A stretch of 53,639 nucleotides of DNA from DASQFI01 sp035633215 (GTDB taxonomy: Bacteria; Acidobacteriota; Vicinamibacteria; Vicinamibacterales; SCN-69-37), in the NCBI GenBank assembly GCA_035633215.1, contig DASQFI010000013.1, positions 1-53,639 on the forward strand. The letters are read 5' to 3'. Under the pieces are notes generated by a model, which saw only the letters and a list, made by a program, of their open reading frames with translations, was not told the DNA's origin and ran no database searches. Position numbers and translations under genes: made by a program. Shown one piece after another: positions 49,358 to 53,639 of this stretch (positions within the stretch are counted from its first letter, which is position 1; every line of letters starts with the position of its first letter).

Positions 49358-49522
49358 TCAGCAATTCGGCAATCTCGGCCGCCGTCGCGGCGTCCCCGCG
49401 TCGTCGTCGGCGTTTTGTGCTCGTTCTGTGCTTACCCACGGCAGCACCAGCGCCTCAATCTTGCGTCGTTCGATCGGATGCGTGTAGCGCGCCAGCATCC
49501 GCGTGTCGGTATGGCCGGCCAC
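49358..49522 (-). pseudogene. Tyrosine recombinase (integrase), C-terminal remnant
   Basis: On the minus strand 54 residues remain. They begin with VAGHTDTRMLARYTHPIERR, which contains the His of the G-H-T/S box and the nucleophilic Tyr in ARYTH, the end of the tyrosine recombinase catalytic domain. An in-frame TAG directly precedes it, so the upstream catalytic residues are lost. Its stop lies eight bases from the tRNA-Ala 3' end, the usual position of an integrase at a tRNA attachment site. Confidence 0.7.
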
Positions 49523-49535
49523 CTAGCCCAATATT

Positions 49536-49919
49536 TCACTTCCGGCGCAGAATGATTGCCGACGCCGCCAGCAGTTCCGCGGCTAGGCCGAGTGCAGAGC
49601 CAATCCCAACAGCGTACAATACGGTCTGCCAATAGCTCTCTCGGAAGAAGCCAGCGACAAGACCCGCGATGAGGCCCACCGTAGCGCCGCCCCAAATTGC
49701 GGACCGATTGTCATGGCTGGCCCTGGGTCCTACGTATGCCTTACACCGGATACATGTCGGCTCGTGCTGAGACGCGAACTCCTCGAATTTCGCTGGCGCA
49801 ACGATCCGCTTCAGCTCGCCACTCATCTCCCGCGCGTTTAAGTCCTGCTTTAACCTGCCGATGAACGCTTGGACATCTGGGCACTGAGGATCGACGTGGC
49901 ACGTCGTTTCGCTGCTCAT
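49536..49919 (-). CDS. Hypothetical membrane protein
   Basis: A 127-residue protein that was not recognised. The N-terminal half is soluble and contains a Cys-x-x-Cys motif (TCIRCKAY, near residues 57-62). The C-terminal half has two hydrophobic helices (GATVGLIAGLVAGFF and LYAVGIGSALGLAAELLAAS) ending in a basic tail. The ATG at 49919 has a normal reading frame and the Cys pair may bind zinc. Lies in the island behind tRNA-Ala. Confidence 0.55.
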   Translation of the reverse strand: MSSETTCHVDPQCPDVQAFIGRLKQDLNAREMSGELKRIVAPAKFEEFASQHEPTCIRCKAYVGPRASHDNRSAIWGGATVGLIAGLVAGFFRESYWQTVLYAVGIGSALGLAAELLAASAIILRRK

Positions 49920-50031
49920 TAGGCCCTCTGGCGGAGCGCACGTCGGTTAGCGCCTTCCGCCGGCAAACTGTTAAATCTGATTTCTATGGCAGGAAGAACG
50001 GAGGTCAGCGCCAAGGCCCTGGGTAGTGGGG

Positions 50032-50193
50032 TTATGTTGAATGTTTCCGCTTGGCCGCTATCGTGAATCCGGTGTTGAGACCGACTGCGGTGCCGACCGC
50101 GACCCAGACCCCCATTTCCCCTGTGGCCGACCCCAGTGCCGCGCCGACACCAATGCCTATGGCCGTCCATGTCGCTATGTACTTGCCACGCAT
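50032..50193 (-). CDS. Small glycine-zipper membrane protein
   Basis: A 53-residue protein from the ATG at 50193, preceded by GGGAGGGAAC. Two hydrophobic stretches with Gly-x3-Gly spacing (TAIGIGVGAALGSATG and VAVGTAVGLNTGFTIAA) resemble a glycine zipper. Function unknown. The ATG at 50226 is an alternative, but it has no ribosome site. Confidence 0.5.
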   Translation of the reverse strand: MRGKYIATWTAIGIGVGAALGSATGEMGVWVAVGTAVGLNTGFTIAAKRKHST

Positions 50194-50252
50194 GTTCCCT
50201 CCCGTCCCAAATGGATGCGCCGCCAACCGTGTTTCGCCTTAGATTTGGTCGT

Positions 50253-50266
50253 GACACTATAGTGTC
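50253..50266. promoter_or_regulatory. 14-bp perfect palindrome, candidate operator
   Basis: GACACTATAGTGTC is a perfect palindrome between two minus-strand genes and contains the stop codon of the upstream one. It could be an operator for the small membrane gene at 50193, or a protein-binding site of the island. Confidence 0.35.
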
Positions 50267-50514
50267 GGAAACTCCGTCTTCGCTTTCTCGGTCGGGACCC
50301 AGTACTCGACCTGCGTTCCTATATGGGGGGTTCCGCTCGGCCTCAAGAAGCCCTCAGAAATCATCCGCTCCACGAGCCTCGGGCTAATCGACTGGCGCGC
50401 AGCCCACGCCTCCCAACAACTCGCTTGCGGAGTTTTCGCGAACGCCACCGACGCACCAGTGGCAACCAGGAACCGGACCAGGTCGCCAGCCGTGGGGTGA
50501 TACTCAACTCTCAT
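50257..50514 (-). CDS. Hypothetical protein
   Basis: An 85-residue protein not recognised. It is mostly helical with SISPRLVERMISEGFLRPSG and ends in EYWVPTEKAKTEFPTL, a winged-helix-like pattern of helix, turn and strand, but the similarity is weak. The ATG at 50514 is clean. Part of the island behind tRNA-Ala. Confidence 0.45.
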   Translation of the reverse strand: MRVEYHPTAGDLVRFLVATGASVAFAKTPQASCWEAWAARQSISPRLVERMISEGFLRPSGTPHIGTQVEYWVPTEKAKTEFPTL

Positions 50515-50547
50515 GTTGGCGATGCCCCTCAGTGCTTCCTCCGGCCC

Positions 50548-50706
50548 TTAGCTCGCTTGCCGAGCGGGGACCCACACAACCTTCCCCAGCAACTCCGCTG
50601 AGTTCTCCCTGTGGCAGTGCGGGCACTTCCACGTCTGCGACTGCGCGGGAACTTCGGGAGCCCACTTCGACCACGAGCGTGGACCGCTCCGCCGCCCTGC
50701 GGACAC
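50548..50706 (-). CDS. Small zinc-finger-like protein
   Basis: A 52-residue frame starting at a GTG directly after an in-frame stop. It contains QTWKCPHCHRENSAELLG followed by KVVWVPARQAS. The CPHC pair resembles half a zinc ribbon of the WxCPxC-E-N type in small cargo proteins. It is in a different frame from a longer shadow. The lack of a second Cys pair and of a ribosome site keeps confidence low. Confidence 0.4.
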   Translation of the reverse strand: MSAGRRSGPRSWSKWAPEVPAQSQTWKCPHCHRENSAELLGKVVWVPARQAS

Positions 50707-50839
50707 TTATGCGGAAGGGTGACAGGCCCGAACACACCGAACAGTGTAGCCCCCTTGCCCGCACCGCTCGGTTTCAGATCCTACGGGAGATTATCGAGGC
50801 TTGGGGCCGGTACTCAGGCCACCGTGCAGCCGACAACGC

Positions 50840-51253
50840 CCGTTTGGCATCGCCGGGCAGTGGCAACGCGTGCATTTCTGTTCTTGGCCCCGCATCGAGG
50901 CGCCTTTGAAGAGTCACCGGAGCGGCAGCGGGCCTGGGTGAAGGCCATCCTCCAGCGTGCCTATCGGAGCGCGGACGTCCCGACAGCGCGGCGTCTGGTC
51001 CTCGATCTAGTCCGCCCGCTCGAGACCGATCATCCGAGTGCGGCCGAGAGCGTGCGCGAAGGCCTCGAGGAAACGCTCACGATCCTGACGCTCGGCCTGT
51101 CCGAGTCACTCCGGCGATTCGTTGAGCACGACCAACGCGGTCGAGAGCTTGATCAGTCGTACGCGCCACGTGAAGCGCAACGTCAAGCGCTGGCGCGGAG
51201 GGCAGATGGTGCTACGCTGGGTGGTCGCCGGCGTCCTCGAGGAACTCCTGTAG
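50840..51253 (+). pseudogene. IS256/Mutator-family transposase remnant with frameshifts
   Basis: Three successive frames read parts of the family's C-terminal half. QWQRVHF is the RNase-H-like block near 50860. VKAILQRAYRSADVPTARR to EGLEETLTILTLGLSESLRR lies in another frame (about 50935-51115). After an extra T near 51117, LSTTNAVESLISRTRHVKR and NVKRWRGGQMVLRWVVAGVL end at a TAG at 51251. The T-T-N-A-V-E-S-L motif holds the last catalytic Glu. Multiple frameshifts and a missing 5' half mark it as dead. Confidence 0.75.
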
Positions 51254-51296
51254 GAACGACCGCACCGCGCGGCCGGAAGGAAAGGAAGCTTGAGGC

Positions 51297-52556
51297 ATGC
51301 AGACCACCGGTCCGCACCACGACCATGACCACGTGCCAAACACGTCGTCCCAGCAGCCTTCCGCCGGTCCTGAAAAGCTGCCAGGAATCAGGCACGTCAT
51401 CGCGGTGGGCAGCGGCAAGGGCGGCGTGGGGAAGTCCACCGTCAGCGTGAATCTCGCGTTCGCGCTCCAGCAACTCGGCGGTCGCATCGGGCTCGTTGAC
51501 GCGGACGTCCTAGGCCCGAGCATCCCCGTGATGCTGGGACTTTCCACCGGCCAGCCGCCCGCGCTGGCCGCGGACCAGAAGATCATCCCCGCGGACCGGC
51601 ACGGCCTGAAAGCGATATCGATGGGCATGCTCACCGGGGACGACGAGCCGGCCATCTTGCGCGGGCCGATGGTGAGCAAGTACCTGAAAATGTTCATCGA
51701 CTCCGTGCAGTGGGGACCCCTGGACTATTTGATTATCGACCTCCCGCCCGGGACGGGCGACACGCAACTGACGTTGGCCCAGAGCGTTCCTCTGTCCGGC
51801 GCGGTCATCGTGACGACGCCGCAGGATGTGAGCCTCAAGATCGCCCGACGCGGGCTGCGGATGTTCCAGACCGTGCATGTCTCCATCCTCGGTATCATCG
51901 AGAATATGAGCACCTTTACGTGCCCTCACTGTGGAAAGGGCACAGACGTCTTCCGCCGCGGCGGCGGGGAGCGGATGAGTCGGCAGCTCGGCGTCCCGTT
52001 CCTGGGTACGATTCCTCTCGACGCCGACATCGTCACGGGCGGGGACGAAGGGCGTCCGGTCGTGCTCGAGAAGCCGACCTCGTTCGCAGCCCGGGCCTAC
52101 CTCGCCATCGCCACGGAACTCGCTGGCCGACTCCAGGGACTCCCAACAACGGTGCTGAAGCCGTTCGCGTGGACCTGGGAAACCAACGAGGGTGAGCCGG
52201 CCTGGGTAGAGAGCGCTGTCCGGCCGACGGGCTCTCAGACCACCCCCGTCGGTTTCCGCCGGCGAGATGCGCGCACGTTGTCTGTGCTCTGGGAGGACGG
52301 GCACCGTGACGACTTCGACGTTCGGGACCTTCGACTGGCATGCCCGTGCGCCCGCTGCGTCGAGGAAATGAGCGGACGGCCGCTCCTCGATCCAAAGAGC
52401 GTGCTGCCGGACGTGGCCCCACGCACGATCACCAGCGGAGGCAATTACGCCATCACGTTCGGCTGGAACGACGGCCACAGTACCGGGATCTACTCGTTCA
52501 AGCACCTGCGGGCCCTCGCTGAGCGCGACGCGGCCAAGGTCGTGGAAGATGTCTGA
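51297..52556 (+). CDS. Mrp/NBP35-type iron-sulphur carrier ATPase fused to a DUF971 domain
   Basis: The 419-residue protein has a His/Pro-rich N-terminus, then an Mrp ATPase domain (about 30-285) with the deviant P-loop VGSGKGGVGKST, the PMVSKYLKMFID and DLPPGTGDTQLTL segments, and the CPHC cluster-binding pair in TFTCPHCGKG. A C-terminal domain (about 305-415) with RRRDARTLSVLWEDGH, CPCARCVEEMSG and GNYAITFGWNDGHSTGIYSF matches DUF971, the N-terminal domain of gamma-butyrobetaine hydroxylase-like proteins. Mrp proteins carry iron-sulphur clusters to apoproteins; the fused domain may select clients. It overlaps nfu by eight bases, consistent with a shared cluster-assembly job. Confidence 0.9.
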   Translation: MQTTGPHHDHDHVPNTSSQQPSAGPEKLPGIRHVIAVGSGKGGVGKSTVSVNLAFALQQLGGRIGLVDADVLGPSIPVMLGLSTGQPPALAADQKIIPADRHGLKAISMGMLTGDDEPAILRGPMVSKYLKMFIDSVQWGPLDYLIIDLPPGTGDTQLTLAQSVPLSGAVIVTTPQDVSLKIARRGLRMFQTVHVSILGIIENMSTFTCPHCGKGTDVFRRGGGERMSRQLGVPFLGTIPLDADIVTGGDEGRPVVLEKPTSFAARAYLAIATELAGRLQGLPTTVLKPFAWTWETNEGEPAWVESAVRPTGSQTTPVGFRRRDARTLSVLWEDGHRDDFDVRDLRLACPCARCVEEMSGRPLLDPKSVLPDVAPRTITSGGNYAITFGWNDGHSTGIYSFKHLRALAERDAAKVVEDV

Positions 52557-53175
52557 TGTCCTGCCTGTCGACGCGACGATCACGATCCGCGCCGAGACCT
52601 CCGTCGCCGATCCCGACACGTGCAAGTTCACCGTAAGCCGGACGGTGCATCCGGGCGGTCCCTTCTTCTTCCACGCCAAAGAATTGGCCGCTGGTTCGCC
52701 CCTCGCCGAGCGGTTGTTCGCGTTTCCCGGCGTCGCCCATGTGCTCGTTGCCGAGAACGTCGTGACGGTCGGGAAGGACTCAGGCGCCTCGTGGTACGCA
52801 CTGAAATCGGCGATCGGAACGGTCATCCGTGGGCAGCTCGTCACAGGGGTACCGGCCATCCTCGCGGCCCCTCGCACCGCAGGTGCGTCGGGGCGCACCG
52901 ACGCCGAGGTTCGCACGGTTATTCAGGAACTCCTGGACCTGCAAGTCAACCGTGCCATCGCGGCCCACGGCGGGAAAATTTCCATTGTCGACGTGAAGGA
53001 CGGAAACCTCTTTGTCACCATGAGTGGCGGGTGCCAAGGATGCGCGGCCTCGCAACTCACGCTGCGACGCGGGTTCGAGGTTAAGGTGCGTAGGGTCGCA
53101 CCGGAGATCGTGGCCATCGTCGACACGACGGACCACGCGGCCGGGAAGAAACCCTTCTACCAACGCACGGGCTGA
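52549..53175 (+). CDS. NfuA-like iron-sulphur scaffold protein
   Basis: The 208-residue protein has an Nfu N-terminal-type domain (about 10-100; CKFTVSRTVHPGGPFFFHAK, LFAFPGVAHVLVAENVVTVG) and a C-terminal NifU-like domain (about 120-190). The C-terminal domain includes VIQELLDLQVNRAIAAHGG and the cluster-binding MSGGCQGCAAS. It donates a [4Fe-4S] cluster to apoproteins. It overlaps the Mrp gene, so the two form an operon. The eukaryote-like N-domain is typical of longer NfuA proteins. Confidence 0.9.
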   Translation: MSDVLPVDATITIRAETSVADPDTCKFTVSRTVHPGGPFFFHAKELAAGSPLAERLFAFPGVAHVLVAENVVTVGKDSGASWYALKSAIGTVIRGQLVTGVPAILAAPRTAGASGRTDAEVRTVIQELLDLQVNRAIAAHGGKISIVDVKDGNLFVTMSGGCQGCAASQLTLRRGFEVKVRRVAPEIVAIVDTTDHAAGKKPFYQRTG

Positions 53176-53225
53176 TGGAGGCCTCGATGGCGAACCGATA
53201 CACATAAGGAGCGATTGAGGTCTGA

Positions 53226-53339
53226 GGTCGGCAGCCCAACGAGCAGCGCGTAATCGTTCTCAAGGCGACGCATGAGACTTGTAACGAGCAGCCGGCGTTC
53301 TGTGTCGAAGCGATCCGCGCCTTTCTGGCGAAGCGGTAA
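53226..53339 (+). pseudogene. C-terminal fragment of an alpha/beta-hydrolase-like protein
   Basis: Between an in-frame TGA and a TAA, 37 residues include RVIVLKATHETCNEQPAFCV and EAIRAFLAKR, resembling the last catalytic His region and final helix of alpha/beta hydrolases. No start codon or N-terminal part is present. It sits directly before the attC site, as would a truncated integron cassette. The assignment is tentative. Confidence 0.35.
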
Positions 53340-53373
53340 GCGGCTGTGTCGGGTACGGATTGTGGGGCGTGAT

Positions 53374-53466
53374 GCCTAACGTGCGTCGCAGCCGACAAGG
53401 GCTTTATGGAAGCGCGCTTCGCGCGCATTGTTTAGGTGCCCTTGCAGCTGAACTTAGGCGTTAGGC
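53374..53466 (+). other. Integron-type attC recombination site
   Basis: GCCTAAC (53374-53380, R'') and GTTAGGC (53460-53466, R') are exact complements and match the RYYYAAC/GTTRRRY attC core sites. Inside, CAGC/GCTG (53389-53392, 53447-53450) and AAGGGC/GCCCTT (53397-53402, 53438-53443) pair imperfectly, leaving unpaired bases. The terminal hairpin is GCGCGC-TTC-GCGCGC. The 93-bp length is typical (57-141). The 3' end GAACTTAGGCGTTAGGC resembles chromosomal-integron attC ends. Confidence 0.8.
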
Positions 53467-53473
53467 GGCAGCC

Positions 53474-53639
53474 ATGGTCGCTCGCGGAATGGTGACAGAC
53501 CGTCTCCAACTCATACCGGCAACCGTGGCGCTATGTGAGGCCGAGATGCGCGGCCCTGCGGCCGTGTCGTCTGTGCTGCAGGCCACGGTGCCCCGAGAAT
53601 GGCCGCCGCCGGTATTTGAACCCGATGACGTTGCACGAG
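53474..53639 (+). CDS. GNAT-family acetyltransferase, N-terminal part (runs off window)
   Basis: Starts at an ATG eight bases after the attC crossover core, as expected for an integron cassette gene. LQLIPATVALCEAEMRGPAA and then VLQATVPREWPPPVFEPDDV match the N-terminus of a common GNAT subfamily, where a Val-Pro-x-x-Trp-Pro-Pro turn follows the first helices. The acetyl-CoA loop is outside the window. The substrate is unknown. Confidence 0.55.
   Translation, partial: MVARGMVTDRLQLIPATVALCEAEMRGPAAVSSVLQATVPREWPPPVFEPDDVAR

Noticed and set aside
49911..50000. Second attC site in the tRNA-Ala island
   Set aside because: GTTAGCG near 49946 does not fit the GTTRRRY core and has no complementary partner at the right distance.
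51510..52916. 468-residue minus-strand frame
   Set aside because: Antisense to the Mrp-DUF971 gene; sequence is His/Arg-rich shadow type.

Overview
This is a 53.6 kb, high-GC chromosomal segment from a Gram-negative bacterium. The content points to Acidobacteriota, probably near the Vicinamibacteria. It combines a gamma-alpha fused KorA with KorB in place of a 2-oxoglutarate dehydrogenase, a complete KDO pathway, a type IV pilus operon with a PilO-PilP fusion, TonB-domain proteins and many palindromic intergenic repeats. The lineage is an inference from gene content; no 16S gene is present.

Layout. (1) 1-5640 is accessory DNA: the edge of an IS3-type transposase, small hypothetical genes, a small serine recombinase, a stand-alone WYL-domain protein, two ribbon-helix-helix or short proteins and a large serine recombinase whose last codons lie inside the 3' end of an initiator tRNA-fMet gene. 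(2) 5700-10400 holds an SRPBCC/DUF4287 protein, a sirtuin, dcd, a DUF2905 protein, ndk and two secreted proteins with tandem TonB C-terminal domains. (3) 10400-19000, minus strand, is a TCA-cycle block in the order icd, mdh, a broken hydrolase, sucC, sucD, korA, korB. (4) 19200-26330, plus strand, is an LPS-core block: kdsB, pyrG (CTP for KdsB), kdsA, kdsD, kdsC, lapB, then coaE. (5) 26300-39780, minus strand, has the type IV pilus genes pilM, pilN, pilOP and pilQ, two lipoproteins, an unrecognised gene, an M24 peptidase, accB, accC, thiE, a permease and folD. (6) 39980-46470, plus strand, has rplM, rpsI, rpsB, tsf, pyrH, frr, thrC and ansA. (7) 46470-49010 is a divergent pair of phosphofructokinases, one with ATP-type and one with pyrophosphate-type residues. 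(8) 49270-51255 is a tRNA-Ala with a tyrosine-integrase remnant, small genes and a decayed IS256-type transposase. (9) 51300-53640 has an Mrp-DUF971 fusion and an NfuA-like protein, followed by an integron-type attC site and the start of a GNAT cassette gene.

The most unusual signal is in the gaps between genes. Nearly every intergenic space of 50-250 bp in the housekeeping part holds an inverted repeat or a low-complexity repeat built from a short word. Several repeats fill the gap almost exactly from the stop codon of one gene to the start codon of the next. At least five word families recur at separate loci: AATCTG words, GAACTTCGAA words, GGCAAA words, an ACTTGACRTGACGTGGT hairpin and a TGTAGG twin hairpin. 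Two sigma-54-type promoters of nearly identical sequence precede pilM and the gene at 33789, suggesting that the pilus and the pepQ-accBC block answer to RpoN.
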